In this document: in pieces, positions 1 through 10,592 of the stretch
Position numbering within the stretch: position 1 is the stretch's first letter
How the letters are laid out: the number at the start of each line of letters is the position of its first letter
NCBI RefSeq assembly: GCF_000003605.2
Contig: NW_003126888.1
Span: forward strand, 44,734-77,763
DNA: 33,030 nt
Reading direction: 5' to 3'
Source: Saccoglossus kowalevskii
Taxonomy: Eukaryota; Hemichordata; Enteropneusta; Harrimaniidae
Notes under the pieces: model-generated
Databases searched by the model: none
What the model was told of the DNA's origin: nothing
The model's input: only the letters and a program-made list of their open reading frames with translations
Made by a program: the position numbers and the translations under genes

Positions 1-244
1 CCATCAATAAAATCAAAGAATGCATGCAATGAACTCCCCTGTGGTGAAGGTATAGGAGGTATATGAATATTTGTAAAATTATTTTAAAACAGCCCTCGTA
101 AGCAAGACGCTAATCATTGAGATATGGTAGCAATAAGATCCACACAATTGAAGTTTATAATACTAACAGAAAACACTTATTAACACAAACAGAATAAATT
201 GGATTGTAAATCTTCCAGTCAGTCATTCCAGGGCATACATTATG

Positions 245-850
245 CAAATTAGGTAATTAATATGCACACTAATCACAAACCCCCCCCCCTCTTGGAGCAC
301 AAAATTTCATTGAAATCTGATGGTTTTTGAAATATTTGGAACAGCTGATCATATTAATTTATTCAAATTAGATCATTATTATGCATGAATACTAATAATA
401 TGGTACATACATCACAAAGCATATATGTACCAAATTTCTTTAAAATTTGGTGAGGGATGAGGTACTGAACATATCTGTGGAACAATTGACAATGTGTAAT
501 TAGTATGCACTGATTTCAACCTTAAAGGCGGGGGAGTCGTCACCTGCGCATGCGTCAGATGGCCATTGCGTGTCATTGTTTACAAACAAGCACCTGCCCA
601 TGAGCTATTGCATTTTAGCGCGTGTGCAGGTAACGATCCCCCCGTTTTAAATTAATCAGGTCTGCACATTGTATCAAGCACAAGCATCTATGTTTCAGGT
701 TTAATTCAAATAGAATTAGTTTTCGAGAATGAATTTCAACGCTAAACTAATCTATGTACAAAGTTTCATTGGAATGTGGTAATTAGTTCGTGACATCTAT
801 GGAAAAATGATGATGTTTGGTTCTTGAAATATCAGTGGAACAGACATACA
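245..850. repeat. Diverged direct repeats around TTTCATTGAAAT and GTGGAACA
   Basis: Three loosely similar blocks (about 296-345, 428-510 and 755-845) share TTTCATTGAAAT-like, TTGAAATATC-like and GTGGAACA blocks. The first two are also associated with TAATTAATATGCAC or TAATTAGTATGCAC. The GC-rich element at 522-650 lies between them. Origin unknown. Confidence 0.35.
522..650. mobile_element. Short GC-rich inverted-repeat element, copy 1
   Basis: 129 bp with ends TTAAAGGCGGGGGAGTCGTC and, inverted, TTAAAACGGGGGGATCGTTA, continuing into matching CACCTGCGCATGCG and ACCTGCACACGCG. It is much richer in GC than its surroundings. Another copy is at 15277-15411. No coding capacity: a MITE. Confidence 0.6.
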
Positions 851-1972
851 CACATGAACACATAAACACAGATCGGGTAAGAATCCCAATGTGTGCTTCA
901 CACACGAGTCAAAAAACATAAACGCAATAAAATAACAATCCTTTATAAAATATTCTATTTTCTTTATATATACAATCAATAACACAATATTGGTTAAATT
1001 AATCACTTAAGGGAATAACTACACTATAAATATTTACAATGCACCTGTTTTTCTGTAAACAGACCAAATTAACATTCCGTTTCATGAAAAATCTTGGGAT
1101 AAATATTTGTACTGTATGTACGGTACATTCACACTTCTTGCAAAAAGTTGAGTCGCAAGTTTTTTACTATTAAAATTCTATAAATTAAAATCATGTCTTT
1201 AAATCAAATCACATGCAACAATGTACATGAGCACCTTTTGTTTCCATGTCAACCACATTTGTCATTTACTTTTCATTGCTTTGAAACATTGAAGTAGAAA
1301 TATGTAGTGACTTAGGGTGTCTTCTATAATACCCTCTAACCTGAATTATTTTACTTCTGATTAATGAAGTAGAAAAAACAACTGTTCACTGAAAAGCAGT
1401 CCTACATCCCTATGTACTGGATGGGGGAGAAAAGTGTAATATATTGACAAAGTTTTCTTTTCTCGCTGTGAAAACAAACAAACAGAAGGCAAATCTTTTC
1501 ATTTCAGAGTTTTTTGCTACTGCAGTCCAACCTGTTTATAGTGACAACCAAATATACTTAATGAATTTCACAGGTTATATGAAAGTTGATTGGTCAATTT
1601 GTAAAAGAAAATATGTTAAGAATTTCTATATTTAAAGGGATATATTTCAGGATATTACATTAAAGTATGGAAAAGTCATTATGTAATGTGATTGATGCTT
1701 CTTTGATCTAAAGCAGAACATTTGACAATAAATTATAACTATGTATCTGATCACTTAAAAAACTTAACGACTCAACTGGACAGACTAGATATAGTTAAAC
1801 TTTTGACTTCATTCAAAGTACAATTGAGCAAAATTCTTTAAAACTTGTCATGCAATGTCCCATCACCTATTTCGAGTCTTTACAACAACAAAAATACTGT
1901 TGTACAGCTTCAAATACAGTAGAGTAATTGTTGTTTAGACCAAACACCAAAGGGACTGATTATTGTTTCGTT
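660..1972. other. No gene seen
   Basis: AT-rich; apart from the repeat block near 755-845 nothing is recognised. Short ORFs (797-1006 minus, 1444-1635 plus) have no protein-like pattern or splice context. Confidence 0.5.
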
Positions 1973-2202
1973 TCAACCCTTTGAGTACCAGATATTTTTC
2001 CATCCCAAATTTAGTGCAAATATTTTTACATTTTGTAAAATTTTCACATTATTTTGGCCCATACAGACAATTTCAGATATTACGCCAGTATTTTTAGTTT
2101 TTTGATTAAAATTTTTTATCAACACTTTACGTAGGAAGAAGCAGACTACAAAATCAATTTGTAGATTATGTCAAAAGTTGACATTGACGCTCAAAGAATT
2201 AA
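1973..2202. mobile_element. piggyBac-type MITE (CCCTTTGAGTACCAG end)
   Basis: 230 bp including flanks TCAA and TTAA. The left end CCCTTTGAGTACCAG pairs with the inverted right end TTCTTTGAGCGTCA. Ends of the form TTAA-CCCTTTGA are typical of piggyBac-derived MITEs in animals. No ORF. Confidence 0.55.
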
Positions 2203-3450
2203 ACGAACGTATGACATGTCTGTTATACACACAAGTCTAGGAAGAATGGACTAAAAAAACAGTATTTAGTTTTTAAAAAATAGGTTTCCCCTTTGATGTA
2301 AAATTGGTTTCTATAGATTAGACTAAAAAAACATGCTCAAATCTGTGATCATGCTGTTTAAACATTCCCATTTTTAAAATGGTTATAAACACTACGTATA
2401 CCAACATTAAATCAAAATCTAATGTACTATTAAAAACACCAGTGTTTTGCATTTCTTAAAGCAGGTGCGGTAAATATAATAAATACTAGAGTGCATCAAA
2501 AAATATACAATTATTTTTCAGGCCCTATGGCACCTAGTACAATTAAAATTAACAATAACAAAACTGACCTTTAAAACACCAGTCTGTAACAAAAGCTGGT
2601 ATCATAAACTATATCTATAGCATTAAATGCCAAATGGAGAGATTCAATCCATGCAATCTGAAGCAACTATGTACATTTAAATCAGTCATGTGATCAAAAA
2701 ACTCGCACACAAAAGCACCTGTTTAGGTGTGGTCAAATCTATAGGAATGTCTAAACATATTAACTTGTACTTCATGTCTTAACTACAAACAAGTCTGCAC
2801 TTGTGTGTCTATACAATTATAAATATATATATATATATCAAATGTATTTATTCTGGGTTACCAATTTGAAAACAAAGTGGGCTGGAGGATTTCAGGTAAA
2901 ACAGTTGTGGAACGAGAGAAAAGAAAAACAATTTAGACGTTGAGGGCAAATTTCTTTTTTTTTTTGCAGCGTACCCTTCCTCCTGCATGTCCCCCTACTA
3001 GTTTTCAAATGAGCAGCCCCTAAGATGCAGGTATTTGTGACCAAAATGTCGACGTATGGCATTTGTGATTGCGATATGCAGACATTGATACGTACAGCAT
3101 ACTCAAGATTGTTATTGTCATTTTCAGGTTCATTCGGTTCATATAACTGCATGCAGCGTATTATTTTGCATGCAAATTATCATAAAATAGTAATTAACAT
3201 GCAGCACTTAGCAATTATTCTACAGTGATTCGAGGGCGTTATAAGTTAGGTAAATTTGAAAAAAAGCTCTGTCCTAGATTGTTATGACCTTGACACTCAG
3301 CATGTGCAGTGAATTTTTTACAGAAAGTACAGCAGCAGCAAAGGATTATCTTAAATTATCTTAATTAGGAGTTGATTATTCTAAAATCTGGGTGTTTTTT
3401 TTTTTTTCAAAAAACCTGCATCAAGAAAATGCAAAAAATAAAAAACTCAC
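2203..3450. other. No gene seen; short AT microsatellite
   Basis: (AT) run near 2824-2838, poly-T near 2954-2966 and 3393-3408. Minus-strand ORF 2892-3152 was considered as an exon and not accepted. If the candidate minus-strand gene is real, its later exons would lie here or further left. Confidence 0.45.
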
Positions 3451-3590
3451 ATATTTGAGAGAGGAAAGCAAAAGAAATTTCACAGCAACTCCATTCTGTT
3501 TTAAAACTAAAGAAAAACTTTTCACTGTATTTCTACAATCACCACTGACAGAATTTATAATAGTTGACTCATTAAATGTAATTACAATAG
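3451..3590 (-). CDS. Candidate second exon of the unrecognised minus-strand gene
   Basis: A 140 bp open stretch bounded by an acceptor (ACCTCTTCAG) and a strong donor (GTGAGT at 3450-3445). It enters in phase 1, matching the exit phase of the candidate exon at 5334-5391, and leaves in phase 0, giving 66 joined codons. The encoded peptide contains VSGDCRNTVKSFSLVLKQNG. I cannot assign a family. The opposite strand is also open here (3392-3625), which weakens the case, and no convincing third exon was found further left. Confidence 0.28.
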
Positions 3591-4738
3591 CTGAAGAGGT
3601 TATGACCATCCTTATGCCATGGTGAAACTGAAATTGTTACCAAGGATGCAGACAAAGTATCCATTTTCAGATTAACTTGCTGCAATTTTAACTTCCAAAA
3701 AAAAAAAAAAAACTAACTTAATATTTAAATATGAAACCAGAAAAAATAAAAATCCAAAAAAAAAAAAATTATTTCAATTAAAGCATCTTTGATTTTTTCA
3801 ATAATATTAAACAATGATGCAAATGCAACTTGAAAACTCTACATGTAAATACCATCAACACTGTAAACAAAATTCAAAAGAATTATAATTAAAATGGTTA
3901 AAATTAGTTCAGGCTGCTACATTTAGTATGGACTAGTGTTAAGGCTAACCCTGTACGTTAATACATCGGCTAGATCCAGTTGCATCTTTGTACATGGAGG
4001 ACCTACTAGACTTGACTACAGAATGACCCAAACATAATACAGAAATCACTTGTTGAGTCTCATAGATGAGTTCATTTTGCTTGAAATATATACCGCTGGT
4101 AGTCATAAGTAGGAAATCCTGCCAAAGTCATTCTAGAGGATACGTACTTTAGTTCAAACACATTTCCATAGTCCATACTAAGTGTACAAGCTAGATCAGA
4201 TTGGCATGTGTAATCAGACTAGCCCATGCTATGCGTCTACACATGGGCTAACATGTTTGACCTCTTGACCCATGCTAAGGAATTGCGCATGACAGCGACA
4301 GTGGTACATATTGATATACACCCTGGATTGTATTTTATTGCGGACTAATGTTGTTGTATCATGCAACTTTATACCGGGTATGCATTTTTTAGCCCTACCA
4401 CATCCACATTTGCAACGGTAAATATATTCTCAAATATCGTAATATTTGCTGCAAAAGGAACTTTTTAGTGCTTGATAAAACATAATTCAGATTGTATATC
4501 AATACTCAATAATTAACAAAAATGATTAAAAATATCAAAGTTATTCATATGCACACAAATCATAGGTTTTGATGATTATAATGTTTACACATACTTTCAC
4601 TACGAAAGAAAAATTATTGTTTTAGTGTATTTGTTTCAGCTCTGAAGTATAGTGCACAAAGGCAGTATGGTAATTCATACTACTTTGCTGTATTCTTGCG
4701 CTAACTTTATTATTATACATCTTTTCTATATTTGTAGT
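3591..4738. other. No gene seen; poly-A runs
   Basis: A-runs near 3697-3712 and 3756-3768, and an inverted pair AGCCCATG/CATGGGCT near 4220-4248. No coding pattern recognised. Confidence 0.5.
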
Positions 4739-4922
4739 CGTAAAATCTGTTATTATTAGAAGCCGCATCCCTAATAGAAGTCGCTTCCATTCTTTTCGAA
4801 TAATTGAGAATCAAAAATTCATCATTTCTCATATGTGTAGATGCTCTAATAGAAGCCGCATCCCCTCTGTTGTGTTGTACCATTTCAATAGAAGCCGCGG
4901 CTTCTAATACACATTTTACAGT
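4739..4922 (-). mobile_element. GCGGCTTCTATTA-rich MITE, copy B
   Basis: About 184 bp, the reverse complement of the element at 10879-11050 over nearly its full length. Ends pair as inverted repeats (GTAAAATCTG and CTGTAAAATGTG, each leading to TTAGAAGCCGC). The motif GCGGCTTCTATTA or its complement recurs about five times inside, and produces a spurious repetitive minus-strand ORF at 4713-4949. Confidence 0.7.
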
Positions 4923-6438
4923 GGTCGTAATTTTGTGGGAAAACAGCACAAAAGGTCAACAAAACACATTTTAGAAAGTCCTTGCCCGCGAGATCATTTC
5001 AGTAATAAAATGTTATTACTGCACTAGTGATTGTGTCTGATGTAAACAGGAGTGATCGAATGTGACGTAAAATGCTGCATGTTGTCCTTATATGGAAGAC
5101 CCTAAACACATTCGAACACGTTCTGAACGCTTTCAAATGGCTTGTTAATTACAAATGGTTAAAATCTATTGTTGATGTATAATAATAAAATAAAGATTCA
5201 CCCCCCCCCCCAAAAATAATGTAGAACTAAAATTGTTATACAATACACAATATTGCTATAATCAATCAATTACTCAACTTTTATAGCAATGGCAAGTATC
5301 CAAGTTTAAAAGTCAGCACAATACAGTACTGACCTCCCACTGGAGAGAAACATGTGATCCCTTTAGGTCCATTATCCTGTGTGGTAGCCATGGTCTCCAG
5401 CAAAAGAACTTTATGTCAATGTTAAAGGTTCATTTCTTTCATTCTTATCAAAGGTCATCCAAAGGTCAGATAAGTTGAGCTTCTCGCACTCATGATGTAG
5501 ATACTTTGTTGATTGACTGCACAGATCTTAATTTATATTCACATCGTGATGCTGTAAAATCAAAAGCATCTCGTTTTGAATCTTACTGTTATCAGATTTG
5601 AAACGTTTACTTGATGTCTTCAACCCCTTTGTCACTATGAATTGCCGATTAATAACCGTTCACAATGGCAATTCTGTACAGGGATGAATGTAAATCACTT
5701 TAAATGTTCCAATCATAGTTTTTCTTTTCCTGATAATGTTGCACCAGAAGCATGGCATGCATACCCAAAACTAGTCCTTAACTTGAAGGGGTGTTGACAT
5801 TTGGAAGATTTTGGAGTCCGAGAATAATTAAAGGTATATCAAATCAAATTTAGAAGCTCCATCCACTGATATTATAATAACAATTCACCAGTATTTATTG
5901 ATGATAGAAGCAGATGAAGAAATAGATCACGTGACTAAAAATTTTAGCATATGTTAATTAAATGTATCATTACTGATAAAGATAATGTAATACACTTTTT
6001 GGTAATGCTCAGTTGAAATTAAACCACACATAAACCATCCCATATGTGATCATGTAGGCCAGAATGGTTTACCGTATTTGGTACATGTATATATATTGGA
6101 ACTTATTGTTATGTCAGTTGGCATGGTAGCAAAGAAGATGAAGAAATAGAATTTAATATTTTAACTATAAAATATATAAATTTTTGGGTTTAAATTGATA
6201 AAAATGTTGTCTGACAGTCATTTATCTTTAGTTGTGCTTATATACCCAAAATGATTGCCATAGTAATGCCCAGCACAGATAGACTTCAAAACTGTTAAAT
6301 TTTGGTGCAAGAATCAAGTTTTGATGACATCAATTTTATATAAAGTTTTTCCCTTGGCTGGTCAAATTATACATTACACCCTCTAGCAACAGTAATTTGA
6401 AAGTAGTGGCAATCACAGTGAAATTGTAATTTTTAAAG
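4923..6438. other. Mostly featureless apart from the candidate exon at 5334-5391
   Basis: A run of about 10 C near 5200 followed by CAAAAA; otherwise AT-rich DNA between the MITE at 4739 and the 3' side of the PPP1R3-like gene. Confidence 0.5.
5334..5391 (-). CDS. Candidate first coding exon of an unrecognised minus-strand gene
   Basis: ATG at 5389-5391 in a strong initiation context (GAGACCATGG) opens 19 codons, MATTQDNGPKGITCFSPVG, and meets a good donor GAG/GTCAGT at 5333-5332, leaving phase 1. Without splicing the frame would end after 36 codons. I do not recognise the peptide. It lies about 1.2 kb downstream of the PPP1R3-like stop on the same strand but shows no link to it. The support is start context plus donor plus phase agreement with the candidate exon at 3451-3590. 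A chance ORF remains possible. Confidence 0.35.
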
Positions 6439-6444
6439 TTTATT
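6439..6444 (-). terminator. Candidate poly(A) signal for the PPP1R3-like gene
   Basis: AATAAA on the minus strand (TTTATT on the plus strand), about 130 bases past the TAG stop at 6576-6578 and beside an A-rich stretch. Position and sequence fit a canonical cleavage signal, but in AT-rich DNA this hexamer is common by chance. Confidence 0.4.
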
Positions 6445-6575
6445 TTTTTTTTTTTCACTCAGGTTGATTAAATTACCTTAATTAGGAATTTCAAGTGATT
6501 GCCATTATAATAATTTTAAAAATCGAAACGACACTCCTTTATGGTAAAACTATTATTTGGCATGCAAGTGTATTC

Positions 6576-7436
6576 CTAATACAAGTCGAAAACATTCTCT
6601 TTGGGCTCGCACTCAAAAATGTAATTTTTTCCATTATTATTATCCCAGAATTCATTGCTACCGACTTTAAAACAGACAGCGAATTCTAAACGATTGCCAA
6701 TTCCTAGGTCATGGGGAGCTGAGAGGCCGAAGGTAAACCTGTCCGTGGGGCCATCGCATGAATCTTTCACATAAGTGGCCGCTTTATTTGTAGTTGAACG
6801 CCACTCGTCCATTGTGTATCGCACTTCGACGGTTTTGTGAAAACCAAGGTTGCACACTCTGACAGTTCCCAGCACCGTCAAATCCGATGATACGGCATTC
6901 TCCAAGCAAACATTGTAGGTGCGGAGTCTATTTTGGAAGTCCATATAGTCGGCGCACGGCTGATCAAAAAGTGGATGTAAAAATGTGCTGGTCACCGGGA
7001 TGGGGTCATTCGGATGCATTCCTAGTGTCTCGTAAACATAATCAGGCACTTGAATGTCAGAAGCTGAATCACTGCGTTCTATCAATCGCACGCCTTGAAT
7101 AAGCCTTTTTCCTAGGTTGTCTGCAAATCGAACGTGTTTCTTTTCAAATGGGGTGGTTGGTGGGGTCTTACACGGGCTTTTCAGGCAGCTCCCAGATGGT
7201 GTGCGACACCTGAATCCTGCATTCGTCGCTTGTTCCACCTCGCGATCACACGATTGGTTTTCCAGCTGGAGGTCTTGCAGTTGAAGTGCAGCGGCTTGGG
7301 CTGTGTCAACAACAAGACCGTTTGGAAAACGATTCCTGCGCGAAAACTTTGGGGCATTGCCTTTTTCACTGTCCATCGCACCAGTCGCCATAGCTGGCAT
7401 ACAACCAACAGCCGTATCATTGGTGTTGTCATCCAT
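6576..7436 (-). CDS. PPP1R3-like glycogen-targeting regulatory subunit of protein phosphatase 1
   Basis: A 286-residue protein on one uninterrupted exon. Members of this family bring the PP1 catalytic subunit to glycogen, where it dephosphorylates glycogen synthase and phosphorylase and so favours glycogen storage. Seen here: a low-complexity N terminus; a Cys/Pro/Thr-rich stretch at about 76-97 with several SP and TP pairs that could be phosphorylated; a PP1-docking RVxF-type motif, KKHVRFAD, at 99-106 (V102, F104); and a CBM21 carbohydrate-binding domain at about 175-275 with the hallmarks VRVCNLGFHKTVEVRY, W212 and WDNNNGKNY (264-272). The ATG at 7434-7436 has A at -3 and G at +4, and an in-frame TAA lies 9 bases upstream, which supports this start. 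Length and single coding exon resemble vertebrate PPP1R3B/C/D. I cannot say which paralogue it matches best, so no symbol is given. Nothing appears broken. Confidence 0.95.
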   Translation of the reverse strand: MDDNTNDTAVGCMPAMATGAMDSEKGNAPKFSRRNRFPNGLVVDTAQAAALQLQDLQLENQSCDREVEQATNAGFRCRTPSGSCLKSPCKTPPTTPFEKKHVRFADNLGKRLIQGVRLIERSDSASDIQVPDYVYETLGMHPNDPIPVTSTFLHPLFDQPCADYMDFQNRLRTYNVCLENAVSSDLTVLGTVRVCNLGFHKTVEVRYTMDEWRSTTNKAATYVKDSCDGPTDRFTFGLSAPHDLGIGNRLEFAVCFKVGSNEFWDNNNGKNYIFECEPKENVFDLY

Positions 7437-8361
7437 ATTATTTTACACAGCGCGACCTCAGTTTTCACCACACTGCTCTGTCCTTTACACAACGATCGTC
7501 ACACATTAGAAAAAAAAATGCTCAATTTGTCCCTACGAAGAAGGTATACCGTGATGTATAGATGTCGTCGACGGTCTGAGAAAAGCGACATTTGACGGAG
7601 CCCACAGAAAAATCGTCACCAAATTAGAGTAGTAGAGTATGGTTCACCTAGATCGACCTGTTATTGAACTTATTGAAATATTTGCATACACCGGGACAAT
7701 CCATTATTATGATGGGGTGCAGAGCCAAGTATCTTTCAACCTGCATGGAGATGCGAGTATGTTATTTTATTGTATTGCGTTGCATTGCATCACGGAATAA
7801 CAAGAAGTGATAACCATGACAATAATAGTAAATAACAAGCGCTTCTGGGCTTCAAGTGGTATCTCGGAGGGGTGTGGATTTGACACGCAATCCGTGTCCA
7901 TGATGTTATTCGCTCCGTGATCTATTTTTCCCAAGATACGGACGCGACCACGGGCACGGACCACTTATTAATATGCGTGCGTGTGTTGTTGACGGCACAG
8001 TATGCTGGGGGCGGGGTTGTTTGAAGACGTAACCTGCTAAATAATCTTAGACAGACAGACACGCGCCCGTTTTTACGCAATTCTACTAATTCTAGAGATG
8101 TGAGACAAATCTGCACCCACACATATCGACAAAAAATACGTTTTTCAGAAGTTTAAGTTCTTTTGGAAAAATAGACCCTACTCTGAAAAAACAAAACAAT
8201 GAAGAAATCGCATGTTTACGAATACGGTGGATGGTTTGTTTTCATTAATTGACAGATACAGCAATATTCCGTTATGAACCACTTTGTAAGTTTGTATTTG
8301 ACCTATAAACTCGCTCATCATAAGCAACCTTGCTGGTGCCCGGGCCGATATCAGATGTACG
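7437..8361. other. Upstream region of the PPP1R3-like gene
   Basis: Should contain the 5' UTR and promoter of the minus-strand PPP1R3-like gene. No TATA box or specific site can be supported. Plus-strand ORFs reaching into 7595 are shadows of that gene. Confidence 0.45.
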
Positions 8362-8517
8362 CAGTGGCGGATCTAGGGGGTTCTTGGGGTCCGGGACCCC
8401 CCCCCCCCGTTGAAAAATTTATTCAATTTGTTTTTGTATAATATAACAAAATCATTAACTTAGTCTGGCGATTTTAAAGTTTGGATCCATAAAAAAAAAA
8501 TCCTGTATCCGCCCCTG
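8362..8517. mobile_element. hAT-like MITE (CAGTGGCGGAT ends)
   Basis: 156 bp with ends CAGTGGCGGATCTAGGGGG and, inverted, CAGGGGCGGATACAGGATT. The flanks carry a direct repeat GTACG immediately on both sides (8357-8361, 8518-8522). CAGNGGCGGAT termini are a recurrent hAT-type MITE signature in animals, although hAT target duplications are normally 8 bp. Contains a run of 14 C. Confidence 0.65.
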
Positions 8518-8522
8518 GTACG

Positions 8523-8619
8523 TCACTACGAGTTGATTCTCAAATAGAATACCTCCTTGATAGTATGATGTAACTACACAAGCCTATGTGCGTTGCAAAC
8601 CCCGAGTAATGTACCTCTG
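8523..8619 (+). repeat. Partial copy of the 26.5 kb dispersed repeat
   Basis: Shares TGCGTTGCAAACCCC and GTAATGTACCTCTG with 26533-26566 and, less closely, the preceding 50 bp (CTACGAG and GATGT positions). The hAT-like element at 8362-8517 abuts its left end, possibly having inserted into it. Confidence 0.4.
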
Positions 8620-10535
8620 ATAATATATATCCGATACTGGCATGAGGTTATAATTTATAAATAAATGTGTAGAATCAAAGAAGCCCACTGGCACACCCTG
8701 GTCGTCTCGAATGGAATTTCTCCCATAATTTGAAAATTTGTTGTCCCCTTTCGCGAGCAGCAAAACATATAGGAAACATGAATTTATCTTTGTAAGCGGT
8801 TACAAACATTAGTCCTGAACTATTATTAGTAATAAATCCCCCCCCCCCCCAGGTTATGGCTATCATGGGCAGAGTTTTGGTATGTAGAGTGAATATTAAC
8901 AGTAATTGTCCATTCAACAACCCATCAACGCCCCATCAACACAACGTTACATCTCAGACATGCATTCTAGGACTTTAAGGTGAACATTTTGTGAAGTTCT
9001 TCTCAAACAACATGATATTCCACTTTTCATGAATATTTTAAGCAGATTCTTAAGAAATGAAGGGTTAGTTCCATTACATGTTCAAATATCATGGAAATTG
9101 TCGGCCCTTTTCCTGACACAAATGACGTATATTAATAAATTACGGTCGCATGCTCTTATGCACGTATGCAGTAAAATGTATTGTACGGTGTGTATTTTAT
9201 TTTTTTTCCAATATTTTTATTGAGAATATGACAGAAAAAATGCAAATTATTTGTGTGTTAAGTTCTTGACCTTGATTTTTTCTCGTAAGCCGATTATTGT
9301 AATGTTTTGCTTTGAAATTCGTCCGTCTAAGTGTGTGGTAGAAGTATAATATTTAATTTGTTTTCGTTTTTTTTAAAAAATAATGAATACTTTGGCATTC
9401 GGTTTATTTAGTGTCATATATATTTTGTTTTGTTTTTCATGAAAACAAAAACATGTTTTTCTCTTCCAATAATCACGGACCTACCTTGTAGGTCCATGCA
9501 CGGTTACTAAAAAAAACCCAACCGTGGTCCATGTAATACTAATAACATCGCACAAGTCTTTGTTTACTCATGGTAAACTGTGTAAATAGTGTTATTCACG
9601 ATTGTCAAACATAACTACAACAAGCTCAAGTAGGTATGACAGAGGATTAGCACCTATGTTATCACAAGGACAATAGAAATCTCTTTCTAATGTCTTTGGT
9701 TACCAACACCTATAGATAAGATATAAACAATGGTTATTTCCAAAAGAAGAGGAAGTTGCTTGAAATAGGCCAAAAACATGAAAACGCCGGTCAACTAAAA
9801 TTTACAGAAATGTGTATCTTCTAAAAAGATAATCTTGCCGAAAATACAAACCTAAATACAGACAAAAGTGCTGTTTTCTCCGTTTTTATTTTGAATAAGT
9901 TTGCTAGTAAAATTCGAATAGCGACTCACTGACTATAGCACTACGATACGGCTTTTGTTTTTGTTTTTGAGAATATTAGCTTTCAAGTCATCCGTCCTGT
10001 GTTTTCTGAAATGTCGTTCGGAAAAACAAACCTAACCTCACAGTGACCCTAATGTGAAGAAACAGTTGCCGTTTAAAAAATGATGAAAACCATAATGAGA
10101 AAAAAACACTTTATGACGTATTCTTTACAATTGTGTATTTTTGGACAGCGCTTTTATTCATATTACTCATTTATCGCGTCTGTTGATTTTTGGAGTCGTG
10201 TGACCCTAAAACTAACAGCCTACACAAACGTGTTTTTCAACCCAAATCTGTCTACAAATGTATAGGCTTTGGCCTTTTTTGTTCTGGTAATACTGACATT
10301 AACAATTTTCTGGCAAAGACTATCCTGCTACCTGAAACAAATATTTGTTTCTTCAGGAAGATTTTTATTTATTTTAGTAGACAATAGCAGAACAGACAAT
10401 GTACCTCCCAAAACGGAAACAAAATTGCAGATCCCGCTATACAGAAACAGAAACAGTCTTTCTGAACACAACTCAGATACACACATATGATCTAGACTTT
10501 ACACCCCCACAAGACAAGTGGTCGGTGCCTGTAAT
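8620..10535. other. Intergenic region between two divergent genes
   Basis: Separates the leftward PPP1R3-like and rightward RMDN1-like genes. Contains a C-run near 8838-8850 and the hairpin pair at 9477. Several short plus-strand ORFs (9029-9223, 10080-10490) show no protein-like pattern. The RMDN1 promoter should be near the right end. Confidence 0.45.
9477..9532. repeat. Paired hairpins GGACCTAC / GTAGGTCC and CACGGTT / AACCGTG
   Basis: A perfect 8 bp stem with a 3-base loop (9477-9495) is followed at once by CACGGTT and AACCGTG about 20 bases apart. GGTCCATG occurs in both. It could be an RNA structure or a small element core; no function can be assigned. Confidence 0.4.
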
Positions 10536-10548
10536 TGAATCTTCCAAC

Positions 10549-10554
10549 ATGTAA
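10549..10554 (+). promoter_or_regulatory. Minimal start-stop upstream ORF (ATGTAA)
   Basis: ATG followed at once by TAA, 38 bases before the RMDN1-like ATG. If transcription starts further upstream, this start-stop element would be in the leader and could slow ribosomes. The transcription start is not visible from sequence, so a regulatory role is inference. Confidence 0.25.
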
Positions 10555-10592
10555 CCAGACGATATCGCCCTCACACGGTTCTTAATTTCAAA

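Noticed and set aside
2892..3152. Minus-strand ORF LYEPNEPENDNNNLEYAVRI as a third exon of the candidate gene
   Set aside because: It could join in phase 0 after a TGCAG, but there is no pyrimidine tract and no good donor, and the peptide is not recognised.
4713..4949. 78-codon minus-strand ORF with repeated AASI units
   Set aside because: The protein repeat is produced by the GCGGCTTCTATTA motif of a MITE that also occurs at 10879-11050 without that ORF.
7134..7595. 153-codon plus-strand ORF
   Set aside because: Antisense to the PPP1R3-like coding region, which has clear family motifs; the plus frame has none.
8391..8408. Long C homopolymers (here and near 282, 5200, 8838) as features
   Set aside because: Simple homopolymer runs; the one here is part of the hAT-like element, the others show no associated structure.
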